From JAMXLG01 sp963765935 (GTDB lineage Bacteria; Vulcanimicrobiota; Vulcanimicrobiia; Vulcanimicrobiales; Vulcanimicrobiaceae): 64,000 bases of DNA. The DNA lies in the NCBI GenBank assembly GCA_963765935.1, contig CAVXXX010000003.1, positions 124,001-188,000 on the forward strand. Reading direction: 5' to 3'. The notes under the pieces were generated by a model that searched no databases, was not told where the DNA came from, and was given only the letters and a program-made list of their open reading frames with translations. The translations under genes and the position numbers were made by a program. How positions within the stretch are numbered: position 1 is the first letter of the stretch; each line of letters begins with the position of its first letter. Shown one piece after another: positions 1 through 7,500 of the stretch.

Positions 1-139
1 CACGCATTCCGCCGCGACTTAAATCGAGCGCCTGACCACCGAGAATCAGTTCGTGCCCGGGCACGATAATTGTCACCGGGAAATCGACGGTTGCCCGGAA
101 AAACCGGCGCTCATGTGAGCGATTTTCTTGCGTACTCAC
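1..139 (-). CDS. PilZ domain protein (N-terminus only, runs off the left edge)
   Basis: Reading the minus strand from a GTG at 139 gives an open frame to the window edge. It begins VSTQENRSHERRFFRATVDF and continues into a stretch ending in DLSRGG. An arginine-rich RRxxR-type segment followed about 25 residues later by D-x-S-x-G-G is the c-di-GMP-binding signature of PilZ domains, so this is probably a PilZ effector or adaptor. Only about 46 residues are visible, so any partner domain is unknown. No strong Shine-Dalgarno sequence precedes the GTG, and the start is therefore uncertain. It lies just downstream of the PLP-fold lyase gene on the same strand. A second PilZ gene is found at 18756-19430. 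Confidence 0.6.
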   Translation of the reverse strand, partial: MSTQENRSHERRFFRATVDFPVTIIVPGHELILGGQALDLSRGGMR

Positions 140-176
140 TGGAGCAAGCTCATTCTCTGCGGCTGGTACGCCGCCT

Positions 177-1424
177 TCATTGAATGACCGTTTGCGCGGC
201 GAAAAGCGCTCCGAGGACCGCATGCTCGGTTGTTAGCCCACCTTGCAAGTACACTTCGAACGGTTCGCGCAATGGTGCATCGCACGATAATTCGATGGTC
301 GCACCTCCGACGAACGCACCGCTCGACATCACGACGGGGTCCACGTAACCCGGAACGGGCCCGGGTTCGGGTGCAAAGCGCGCGTTCACCGGCATGACTT
401 GCTGCAGCCCGCGCGCGAAGCGCAGCAAATTCTCGCGATTTCCCAGCCGTATCGCCTGAACGATATCCGTTCGCGTCGCCCCAGGCGAGGGATCGACGCC
501 GAACCCGAGTTCCTCGAAAAGCGCCGCTGCAAAATCGAGGCCACGCAGCGTCTGTTCGACGACCAGCGGCGCGAGGAACAGCCCCTGGACGAAGGCCCGG
601 CCGAAGCCGAGCGTCGGGCCCAGCGCACCGCCCAGTCCCGGTGCATAAAGCCGCGATGCGACGCGAGCGACGACCGCATCACGCCCGGCAACGTATCCAC
701 CGCCGGGGGCGAGCGAACCGCCGAGATTCTTGATGAGCGACCCCATGACGAGGTCGGCGCCGATGTGAGTCGGCTCACGCGCTTCAACGAGCTCGCCGTA
801 GCAATTGTCGATCAGGATCAGCACCCCGGGCGCGGCGTCGCGTACGCATTCGACGAGCTCGCGGATTTCGTCGATCGCGAGCGATCGGCGCGGCGCATAT
901 CCGCGCGAGCGCTGAACGAAGAGCGCAGCAACGCCGTCGTTGCGAACGCTGCGCGCGATCGCGTCGAGGTCGAGACCACCGGTTTGCGTCAGCGCAATCT
1001 CTTCATAAACGATGCCCTCTTCGACAAGCGAATGCGGCGCGGTGCATATCGCGTTGCGCAACGTGTCATACGGACGGCCGGCCACGGAAATGAGCGTTTT
1101 CCCCGGCGGAATGCAGGCGGCCAGTGCGGTAACGATCGCGTGCGTCCCACTGACGATTGAAAGACGCGCGAGCGCGCGCTCCGCACCGAACACGCGAGCG
1201 AGCAGCGATTCATACCGTTCGCGCGCCGCGTCGTCGTATCCGTATCCCGTCGATCCCGCCAGATCGTTCTCTGCAATTCCTTCATCGTAAAACGCCCGCA
1301 GGATGTTCGCGCTCACCGCCTCCTGCGCCGGATAGCACAGGTCGCGCACGCGATCGTACGCGCGCGAAGCGGCGCCACGTACGCGACCGCTAACGGCAAA
1401 ACGTTCGCAGAGTCGTTCGATCAC
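177..1424 (-). CDS. Methionine gamma-lyase family / aluminium-resistance-type PLP enzyme
   Basis: This 415-residue protein has the type I PLP-dependent fold and matches the family often named aluminium resistance protein or methionine gamma-lyase-related (YnbB-like). Visible signatures are the glycine-rich cofactor region SGTHAIVTALAA near residue 95, the aspartate of the LILIDNCYGE strand near 205, and the candidate Schiff-base lysine in MGSLIKNLGGS near 235. The C-terminal GGLTTEHAVLGALFA is typical of the family. Length agrees with the usual 410-430 residues. The family is thought to cleave a C-S or similar bond, but the physiological substrate is not established. Its ATG overlaps the stop of the upstream EIIC gene by 4 bases, so the two are probably translated together. 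Confidence 0.85.
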   Translation of the reverse strand: MIERLCERFAVSGRVRGAASRAYDRVRDLCYPAQEAVSANILRAFYDEGIAENDLAGSTGYGYDDAARERYESLLARVFGAERALARLSIVSGTHAIVTALAACIPPGKTLISVAGRPYDTLRNAICTAPHSLVEEGIVYEEIALTQTGGLDLDAIARSVRNDGVAALFVQRSRGYAPRRSLAIDEIRELVECVRDAAPGVLILIDNCYGELVEAREPTHIGADLVMGSLIKNLGGSLAPGGGYVAGRDAVVARVASRLYAPGLGGALGPTLGFGRAFVQGLFLAPLVVEQTLRGLDFAAALFEELGFGVDPSPGATRTDIVQAIRLGNRENLLRFARGLQQVMPVNARFAPEPGPVPGYVDPVVMSSGAFVGGATIELSCDAPLREPFEVYLQGGLTTEHAVLGALFAAQTVIQ

Positions 1425-2593
1425 GATGCGCTTTCTCGATGTTCTCGAAGATAATGCGCTTCATACGCGCGGACGAATGGGAAATATACGACGGCCGCGA
1501 TGGCAATGTTGATTAGCACGAGAATCACGGCGCGCGGATCGAGCGTTGCAATATACGTTGAAATGAGGGTTGGAATCGATGACGGCACGTAAAACGCGGC
1601 ACGCCCGACCCAACCCCATTCCATCGAAAAGTACGTCGTCGTCGCAAGCACCAACGGCACGATCAGAAACGGCGGAACGAGATACGGATTAAAGACGATC
1701 GGTGCGCCGAAAATCAGCGGCTCATTGATATTGAAGAGCGCAGGCACGATGGTTACCCGTCCGATGGTATGCAGTTTTCGCGCCCGTGAAAGCGCGAGCA
1801 GCACGGCAAGCGGAAGCGTCCCGCCGGCACCGCCGGGAAAGACGAAGAGAAATAACGACACGACGACGATGTGTGGGAGCGCGGCATGCGCTTGAAACGC
1901 CGTTGTATTCTGCATCTGCAGTGTCAGGTAGACGGGCGTGACGACCGCCGCCAATAATGCCGGTCCATGCATGCCGAACGTCCACAACAACGTTTCGATA
2001 AACACGATGACGATGAATGCAACATACGTATCGCCGAGCGTTCCGAGCGGCTTCAGCATCGCTTCCACTGCAGACGTCAGCGATACGTGACCGACATGGA
2101 GGAGCGCGCACACGACCACGACGCTCGCTGCGCCGGCCCACGCGTTTCGAAAGACCTTCGCGAAGAGCGCGAACGCGCCGGCGATACCGAGCGCAAGAAA
2201 AAGTCCGCTCGGCCCGATGAGTCGCAGGTACTCGATGAACGAGCCCTGCGGTGACGGCAGCGCGGCAAGATACGCAAGCAACGGTCCGGCGATCGCGGGC
2301 GCGAGCGGCAGCGAGACGCGCTTTGCGTACTGCCACCCAACTGCGGGCGCAAGGGCCGCGCCCATGATTCCGAATGCCGGCAACAGCGCGGAAGACACGC
2401 GTAAGCCGAGCCCCGGGCCAACCAGCGGGCCGGGCACCTTTATCAAAGGCAAGAGCACAAGAAAAGCCGCAAGCAGCGCGATGAAGCTCCAAGGGAGCGC
2501 GTCGCGCGTTGCAGCTATGAACGGAAGGTCGGCTACAGCCCGGAATCTAGAGGCGGCGGACGACAGCCTCGACGCGGCCGATGATGTCGACAT
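1421..2593 (-). CDS. Orphan PTS EIIC-like sugar permease (lactose/cellobiose type)
   Basis: This very hydrophobic 390-residue protein has about ten membrane segments. It carries the EIIC signature FNINEPLIFGAPIVFNPYLV near residues 285-305, the conserved NEP-x-x-FG-x-P-x-x-x-NP motif of cellobiose/lactose-type phosphotransferase permeases. EIIC normally moves a sugar while EIIB phosphorylates it. No EIIA, EIIB, HPr or EI gene is present in this window, so phosphotransfer partners must be elsewhere or absent. The chosen ATG lies inside the 3' end of lexA (47-base overlap). No clear alternative start was found, so the true start could differ. It is co-directional with lexA and overlaps the downstream PLP enzyme gene, suggesting one transcript. 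Confidence 0.8.
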   Translation of the reverse strand: MSTSSAASRLSSAASRFRAVADLPFIAATRDALPWSFIALLAAFLVLLPLIKVPGPLVGPGLGLRVSSALLPAFGIMGAALAPAVGWQYAKRVSLPLAPAIAGPLLAYLAALPSPQGSFIEYLRLIGPSGLFLALGIAGAFALFAKVFRNAWAGAASVVVVCALLHVGHVSLTSAVEAMLKPLGTLGDTYVAFIVIVFIETLLWTFGMHGPALLAAVVTPVYLTLQMQNTTAFQAHAALPHIVVVSLFLFVFPGGAGGTLPLAVLLALSRARKLHTIGRVTIVPALFNINEPLIFGAPIVFNPYLVPPFLIVPLVLATTTYFSMEWGWVGRAAFYVPSSIPTLISTYIATLDPRAVILVLINIAIAAVVYFPFVRAYEAHYLREHRESAS

Positions 2594-3161
2594 CGCTCGC
2601 GTAGATTGGCGCCATCGCGGAATTCTCCGGCTGCAAGCGCACTTGGCCGTTTTCGCGATAGAAGCGCTTCACCGTGGCTTCGCCCTCGAGCATCGCGACG
2701 ACGATCTCGCCGTTGCTCGCGGTCTTTTGGGGACGCACGAGGATAAGATCGCCGTCGAGAATCGCGGCTTCGACCATCGAATCACCTTGCACGCGCAGCA
2801 TGAACGCATCGGACGAACGCGGCACGAAGGACGTCGGAAGAACGAATTCACCCTCGAGATTCTCTTCGGCGGTAATCGGCACGCCGGCGGCAACCTTGCC
2901 GACAATCGGCATGACGACGCTATCGGGCTGATGGCTTTGCGGCGCATTCAAATCGGAACGCAGCGCGCGCGGCTTCGTCGGATCGCGCGAAATCATGCCT
3001 CTACGTTCGAGCGCTTTTAAATGTGCGTGAATCGTCGACGACGATGATAAACCGACGCGCTCCCCGATCTCGCGAACCGACGGCGGATAGCCGTGCTCGG
3101 CCGTAAACGCGCGAATCACTTCAAAGATCCGCTGCTGTCGTTCAGTGGCGGGTTTATCCAC
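2547..3161 (-). CDS. lexA: LexA repressor
   Basis: This 204-residue protein is a full-length SOS repressor. The N-terminal winged helix (about 1-70) has the recognition segment PSVREIGERVGLSSSSTIHAHL. The autocleavage site is Ala92-Gly93 in KVAAGVPI. The S24-type protease dyad is Ser128 (GDSM) and Lys165 (EATVKRF). RecA filaments on single-stranded DNA stimulate self-cleavage and so derepress SOS genes. The start is a GTG preceded by AAAGGGGAG at a good distance. A CGAAC-N4-GTTTG operator lies about 85 bases upstream, consistent with autoregulation. It is divergent from the LysM gene and heads the minus-strand group with the EIIC and PLP-enzyme genes. Confidence 0.97.
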   Translation of the reverse strand: MDKPATERQQRIFEVIRAFTAEHGYPPSVREIGERVGLSSSSTIHAHLKALERRGMISRDPTKPRALRSDLNAPQSHQPDSVVMPIVGKVAAGVPITAEENLEGEFVLPTSFVPRSSDAFMLRVQGDSMVEAAILDGDLILVRPQKTASNGEIVVAMLEGEATVKRFYRENGQVRLQPENSAMAPIYASDVDIIGRVEAVVRRL

Positions 3162-3184
3162 CGAAGAACTCCCCTTTCAGCAAA

Positions 3185-3202
3185 ATGCCATGCGTATGGC
3201 AT
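3185..3202. repeat. Perfect palindrome in the lexA leader
   Basis: ATGCCAT-GCGT-ATGGCAT is a perfect 7-bp inverted repeat with a 4-base spacer, 24 bases upstream of the lexA GTG. It does not resemble the LexA operators nearby, so it may be a second operator or an mRNA hairpin near the ribosome-binding site. A smaller perfect repeat, CCCTA-CCA-TAGGG, lies at 3218-3230. No regulator can be assigned from sequence alone. Confidence 0.45.
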
Positions 3203-3216
3203 GGGCTTGCTTTACA

Positions 3217-3246
3217 ACCCTACCATAGGGATCGCGAAAAGGCAAA
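3217..3246 (-). promoter_or_regulatory. Tentative lexA promoter
   Basis: On the minus strand TTTGCC (3246-3241) is followed after 18 bases by TAGGGT (3222-3217), which is preceded by TG as in extended -10 elements. The match to the consensus is modest. Its -35 element would overlap the operator at 3243-3256, as expected for an autorepressed lexA. The assignment is weak and no transcription start is known. Confidence 0.3.
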
Positions 3247-3256
3247 CATACGTTCG
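3243..3256. promoter_or_regulatory. LexA operator (SOS box 1)
   Basis: CAAACATACGTTCG is the reverse complement of CGAACGTATGTTTG, a one-mismatch match to the Gram-positive-type SOS consensus CGAAC-RNRY-GTTCG. It sits between divergent lexA and the LysM gene, next to the -35 of the plus-strand promoter, and could control both directions. Confidence 0.8.
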
Positions 3257-3264
3257 AGTAACGC

Positions 3265-3295
3265 TTGACAGCTCTTCGAGGGGCTGTGCTAAAAT
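3265..3295 (+). promoter_or_regulatory. Sigma-70-type promoter of the LysM gene
   Basis: A perfect TTGACA (3265-3270) is followed by TAAAAT (3290-3295) with a 19-base spacer. The -10 is preceded by TG-C, giving an extended -10 element that can compensate for the long spacing. Transcription would begin near 3302, so SOS boxes 2 and 3 lie at or just inside the transcribed leader and box 1 lies just upstream of the -35. Confidence 0.65.
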
Positions 3296-3303
3296 CTAGG
3301 GGA

Positions 3304-3317
3304 CGAACAGCTGTTTG
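3304..3317. promoter_or_regulatory. LexA operator (SOS box 2)
   Basis: CGAACAGCTGTTTG has the form CGAAC-N4-GTTTG, the same half-sites as boxes 1 and 3. It overlaps the predicted transcription start of the LysM gene and begins the first copy of a 29-base imperfect direct repeat. Confidence 0.8.
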
Positions 3318-3343
3318 GCCCAAGATATAGACCCGTTGGTAGT

Positions 3344-3357
3344 CGAACGCTCGTTTG
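3344..3357. promoter_or_regulatory. LexA operator (SOS box 3)
   Basis: CGAACGCTCGTTTG is a third CGAAC-N4-GTTTG site, placed exactly 40 bases after box 2 and 30 bases before the LysM start codon. Being inside the leader, it could act as a roadblock to RNA polymerase. The 40-base spacing is close to four helical turns, which would put both dimers on the same face of the DNA. Confidence 0.78.
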
Positions 3358-3386
3358 CCACAAGATATAGGAAAGGGAGCAGAACG

Positions 3387-3668
3387 GTGGTTAAGCGCAA
3401 GAAATTCACTCTGATGCCGGCGATCTCACTCGCTGCGCTGAGTCTCATGGTCGCACTGCCGACGCTCTCGAACATGCATCTCTACGCTGCGACGGCGCAA
3501 CACTACAAAGTCGTTACGGTGCAACCCGGGGATACGCTCTGGTCGATTGCGGCATCGAACACGTCGAGCAATGGCGACGTTCAAGAGACGATCGATCGCA
3601 TCTCCGATGCGAATCGTCTTCACGCGACGCAACTTGAACCCGGTCAACGCCTTCGCGTTCCACAATAA
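3387..3668 (+). CDS. Small LysM membrane protein, YneA-like SOS division-inhibitor candidate
   Basis: A GTG at 3387 with AAAGGGAG seven bases upstream gives a 93-residue protein: a short basic N-terminus (VKRKKF), one membrane segment (about 9-27), then a LysM domain (about 40-91) with the motif QPGDTLWSIA and the closing LEPGQRLRVP. LysM domains bind peptidoglycan, so the protein should be anchored in the inner membrane facing the wall. Size, topology, divergence from lexA and SOS operators match YneA of Bacillus, which delays division during SOS. Sequence similarity to YneA beyond LysM cannot be judged here, so the role is inferred. In-frame codons upstream to 3315 lie inside the operators and are rejected as coding. 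Confidence 0.82.
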   Translation: MVKRKKFTLMPAISLAALSLMVALPTLSNMHLYAATAQHYKVVTVQPGDTLWSIAASNTSSNGDVQETIDRISDANRLHATQLEPGQRLRVPQ

Positions 3669-3690
3669 GTCGTTTCCCTCTCCCCCAGAT

Positions 3691-3720
3691 AAAAGACGCG
3701 GAGTAGCCACCGCGTCTTTT
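3691..3720. terminator. Bidirectional intrinsic terminator
   Basis: AAAAGACGCGG / CCGCGTCTTTT form a perfect 11-bp stem around an 8-base loop, with runs of A and T at either end. It lies between the stop of the LysM gene (3668) and the convergent stop of the Uma2 gene (3722), so it can end both transcripts. Confidence 0.85.
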
Positions 3721-3721
3721 A

Positions 3722-4261
3722 TTATTTCTTCGGGATGTCGAGATCTTGGAACACATCGCGCACCGCGAACGTGAGCCACGGTACGAGCGAATGCGTGAAG
3801 ACGTCTGATTCACCTAATTTTTCGACTACATCTTTGTCGTGGACGTCAATGGTGCGCGTCAGAAAGTTCACATCGAGGACGACCAGCGAGCCGTGCGTTA
3901 GATAGAGCGCGATTTTCTTCTCGAGATACTTGCGATCGTCACCCGGCGACCACACTTCGCACGCAACGTCGGGCGCACATGGTGGAAATTCGGCATCGCG
4001 TTCGCCCATATCGCGGAGCCGGTCAAACGAGAAGAATGACACGTCCGGAATAAACTTCGTTAGCTTCTCGTGATCCCGAAGCCAGATGTCCCACTCGGTG
4101 CCTACTTGTCCTTGGCCGGCAGCCGCTATTCGAATAATCGACGCTAGAGTTGTCTGCGCGACGGCGTGACGTTGGCGCGGACTCACTTTGGGGTGAACCT
4201 CGCCGTCGAGGTACTCCCAATACTCGGGTTCGGTGCGATACTCAATGGCCATGGCAGGCAC
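3722..4261 (-). CDS. Uma2 family (DUF820) endonuclease-fold protein
   Basis: This protein of about 179 residues has the restriction-endonuclease-like fold of the Uma2/DUF820 family. Motif elements visible are YLDGEVHPKVSP near residue 18, the PDVSFF strand near 73, and EVWSPGDD followed by the YLEKKIALYL helix near 102-120, which together supply the acidic and lysine residues of a PD-(D/E)xK centre. These proteins are common in many copies in cyanobacteria and some terrabacteria; their biological role is not known. The start may be GTG at 4261 or ATG at 4252. The stop abuts the terminator shared with the LysM gene. Confidence 0.85.
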   Translation of the reverse strand: MPAMAIEYRTEPEYWEYLDGEVHPKVSPRQRHAVAQTTLASIIRIAAAGQGQVGTEWDIWLRDHEKLTKFIPDVSFFSFDRLRDMGERDAEFPPCAPDVACEVWSPGDDRKYLEKKIALYLTHGSLVVLDVNFLTRTIDVHDKDVVEKLGESDVFTHSLVPWLTFAVRDVFQDLDIPKK

Positions 4262-4275
4262 AGTCTATCACGCCT

Positions 4276-4485
4276 TCACCGGCGGCTGACAAGCACGATC
4301 GAGTGCCCTTGGTGCTCGTTCAAAAACTCCAACCCGTCGTGCATCCAGGTATCGAGGCCACCGCTGGAATGCTTCGCGACCTCGCGGACGACGTGCACGC
4401 GATCGCGTAACCATGCAAGTTCGCTGCGCGTCGTCGTCGGAAAGATCGCGACCTCGCAATCCTCGCACTTATAGCCATATTGCAT
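4276..4485 (-). CDS. Small hypothetical protein with one CxxC
   Basis: This 69-residue frame begins MQYGYKCEDCEVAIF and contains a single C-x-x-C pair, which could be half a zinc knuckle, followed by a charged helical segment. Its composition looks like coding sequence rather than a shadow of another gene. It lies immediately upstream of and in line with the Uma2 gene, suggesting co-transcription. No convincing ribosome-binding site precedes the ATG, and no family is recognised, so both the start and the function are open. Confidence 0.45.
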   Translation of the reverse strand: MQYGYKCEDCEVAIFPTTTRSELAWLRDRVHVVREVAKHSSGGLDTWMHDGLEFLNEHQGHSIVLVSRR

Positions 4486-4502
4486 CGCGCGGCTATTCGC
4501 AC

Positions 4503-4541
4503 AAAAAAGAACGAGCCCCGCAGCGAACGCTGCAGGGCTCG
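4503..4541 (-). terminator. Intrinsic terminator of the TonB-dependent receptor gene
   Basis: Read on the minus strand, CGAGCCC and CGCTGC arms pair in a stem of about 13 bp (4512-4541), followed by TTCTTTTTTG. It is about 40 bases past the receptor stop codon and upstream of the small hypothetical gene. Confidence 0.85.
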
Positions 4542-4579
4542 ATTCTTGCTAACGGCCTTTCAGCCACCGCTTCGAATTG

Positions 4580-7500
4580 TTACATCTTCACGGTGAGCTG
4601 GAAGTACACGTTGAACGGTTGCGGGATCGCGGAGGCATCCGAGAACGAGCGCGGTGCATACGACTGCGACTGGAACGTCGGTACGCTTACGCCGTTGGCG
4701 GCGGTGTCGTTAGGACTCGTACCGTTGTAGAAGTTCGAGTTGTAGTAACCGTTCTGCTCGTAGCCGCAGATGTTCCCACCCGGCGGGTTAGCCGTCGTCC
4801 ACGCAGCCTTCGTTCCTCCGAAGCACGTGTGGAAGATGTTCGCGAGCGTGACATTTGCCGAAAGACGCGGCGAGATGTCGTACGTGAACGCGAGGTTACC
4901 CGTCATGAGCCACGGATTGCGGAATTGCCCCGGGGCCGCAAACGAGCCGGTCTGCGGGTTCGGAATGAACAGCTGACCCGCTGCCGTGGAGAACGTGCCC
5001 ACCGAAGTGAGAACGTCGCACTTGAACGGATCGGTGTTCGGCGAAACCGCGGTGATTGGGGTGACCGCGATCGTCGGCGTATTGCCCGGGACGTTGCCGA
5101 GGGTCGGGTCGTAGGCCGGATTCGGACGTGTCGCCATGCTCGAGTTCGCGCCGCAGGTGCGCGGATCGAAGCCGTAGGTGTCCATCGGACCACCGTAGGA
5201 CGAACCTTGGACGACTTGCATCGAGAACGTCGTCGCGAGCTTCTGCTTACGGTAGTTCAGAAGCCACGTGAAGTTCCACGGCGAGTCGTAGTAGGTCGTC
5301 GCAACGTTGTTCGTCGGCGAGAGGCCAGTGTCGCCCGGAGCATACCAACCCTGCGGGTCGAGATAGCCTTGCGGCGACGAGTTGTAGTAGGGGTTCGTGA
5401 TCGGATTGCCGCCGAAGGCGCCGCAATTCGGCGTAGAAACGCCGGGGCTCGCGTTGCCGGCAGCATCTGCACCGCCCGCGCAGTAGTACGGCGAACCGCC
5501 GCCACCCTTGGTCAGTGCATTGTACTGCGCGATCGCGCCGTTCGTCGTGGAGATCTGGTTCGCGCCGAACCAGTTCGTGTACTGAACCTGCGCTTTCGTG
5601 TAGGTCGCCGAGAGCTGCGTCGAGAGGCCATCCTTCGCGAAGTCGCCCTTGGTGAAGGCGAATTCCGCACCCATCGAGCGGAAGTTTCCAACCGGTGCTT
5701 GGGTGACGAAGTTGGGACCGATAAACGATTGCTCTTGGTATCCCACCGTGTAGTTGTAGAACGGCGAGAGCTTGAAGCTCATGTCCGTTCCGTGGATGTG
5801 GCGCTCGAGCGAAAGATCCGCTTGCGTTGCGCTCATCGCGGGAATCGGATGGAACGGCGTGTTGAAGCCGAGCGGCAACGTCGCGTTCCAGACCGAGAGG
5901 TTGTTACCCGAGTTGTTCAGGTACTGCACCGATGCCGAAATCGGCGGTTCGGTGAAGCGGCCGATTGAAGCGCGCCACACGGTATCCGGCGATTGCGTGT
6001 ACGTCGCCGAGATACGCGGCGAGATGTCGCGGATATCGTACGAACCCGGCGAGTTCGGGCTGAATGCCGGGTGCGAATAGCCCGCCGGGCAGGTCGGCGT
6101 GTAGATAACCGGTGCCGGCGGCGGAACGCCTGGCGGCAGCGGCTTCGTCAACACCGTACCCGACGAGTTCTGACAAACGTCGTTCTTAACGATTTGTGCG
6201 TAGAAGTCCGTCGCTTCACCCGGATTGGTCACGAGACCATATCGATAGTCTTCATAGCGCAGTTGCGCATTGAAGAGCCAACGATCGCTCGGGCGCCATT
6301 GGTCGCTGAGCGAGATGAACGCGAACTGGGGCTTGACGGTGTTGTAGGATCCGCGCGAGTTACCGTCCCAGAGCGTCACCCATTGCGCACCGGCTGCCGC
6401 CGCGGCACTTCCCGCGGGAACGCCCGGAACACCGTTCGCGGCAATAGCCGCTGCATTCGATTGCGTCGCTTTCGAACACGGAACCGCGGCGCCGGTCGTA
6501 TCGTAACAGGAGAAGACGCCGTTGCTTTGCGAGATAAGCCCCACCGGCGAAGCGCCCGTCGTGAAGCCGGTATTGTTGAAGCGGACGACGTTTGCCGTCG
6601 TGAAGTTCGCCGTCAACTGCAGCAAGTGTTGACTCGTGATTTGATCGACGAGCTCGAGCTGACCGCCACCAGTATGTGTGATCAGATCGTAGTTTGCCGC
6701 TACGCCGGAGTAGCACGGACCAATACCGGTAACGTAGCAGTCGAGGGCGGAATTCGCGCCCGATTGCGTCCAGTCGGAGAAGAACGTGTATCCAAAAATA
6801 CGAGCAAACGCGTTGCTCGAGAATTGGTGCGTGTACTGCAGCTTCACGATACCCGTATCGTTGAAGATGCCGTCGCGCAGATCCGCGGGAAGCGGCGCGT
6901 TCGCTTGACGGTTGTTGCCGCTATCCGGTTGATAATACTGCGACGTCTTCAGACCGGCGATCGGCGTGCCGAACGGAGCGTTGAAGACCGTGGCGTCAAC
7001 GTACGCCGGGTAGTTGCTGTTCGGCGACGGCGAGCATGCAGCGCCGCTCGGCGTTACGCTCGTCGACGGGTTGCAATATGGCGTGCCGAAGATGCCAAGC
7101 GAGTAGGTGGCAAGACCGCCCGCGTCGTTTGCACTCGTGTAGTATTGCGAGTTCATCATCGACGTGCTGCCGAGCAGTTGAACGTCGTCCGACGTTCCGT
7201 TCTTCTGCGGAATGCGGAAGTGGAAGTTCACGACGTTTTCGCGATCGGCGATTTGCGCGAGGTTGCCGTAGAGGCCGCTGTACGGAATGTAACAGCTGCC
7301 GCTCGCACCAGCGAGCGACCCGAGGTCTGCGCCATACCAGCCCGTTGCGCTCGAGGCGAGCGGGTTGGGGTCGTTTGCCGTTCCGGGGCTGCACTCGGCC
7401 TGCATTGCGGGAATCGAGTTCAGAATGAACGGCGATGCCGCAAGCGATTGTCCGGTATAGATACCGGTCGGCGTCGTATTTAGCGAAGCACCGTTCGAGT

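Larger units (their letters stand above)
3302..3370 (+). repeat. Tandem 29-base imperfect direct repeats, 40 bases apart
   Basis: Copy 1 (3302-3330) and copy 2 (3342-3370) each consist of an SOS box, a short G/C/T linker and an identical tail CAAGATATAG (3321-3330 and 3361-3370). The shared tail is not part of any LexA consensus, so the arrangement is either a local duplication of a control module or two elements recognised together. Confidence 0.75.

Noticed and set aside
3315..3386. TTG start at 3315 for the LysM protein, adding 24 residues
   Set aside because: It would begin inside SOS box 2 and translate box 3. GTG 3387 has an ideal ribosome-binding site and yields a typical membrane anchor.
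4577..7483. Long arginine-rich plus-strand frames opposite the TonB-dependent receptor (4577-5968 and 5993-7483)
   Set aside because: They are antisense frames of a strongly coding GC-rich gene, extremely rich in Arg and lacking any domain or ribosome-binding site.
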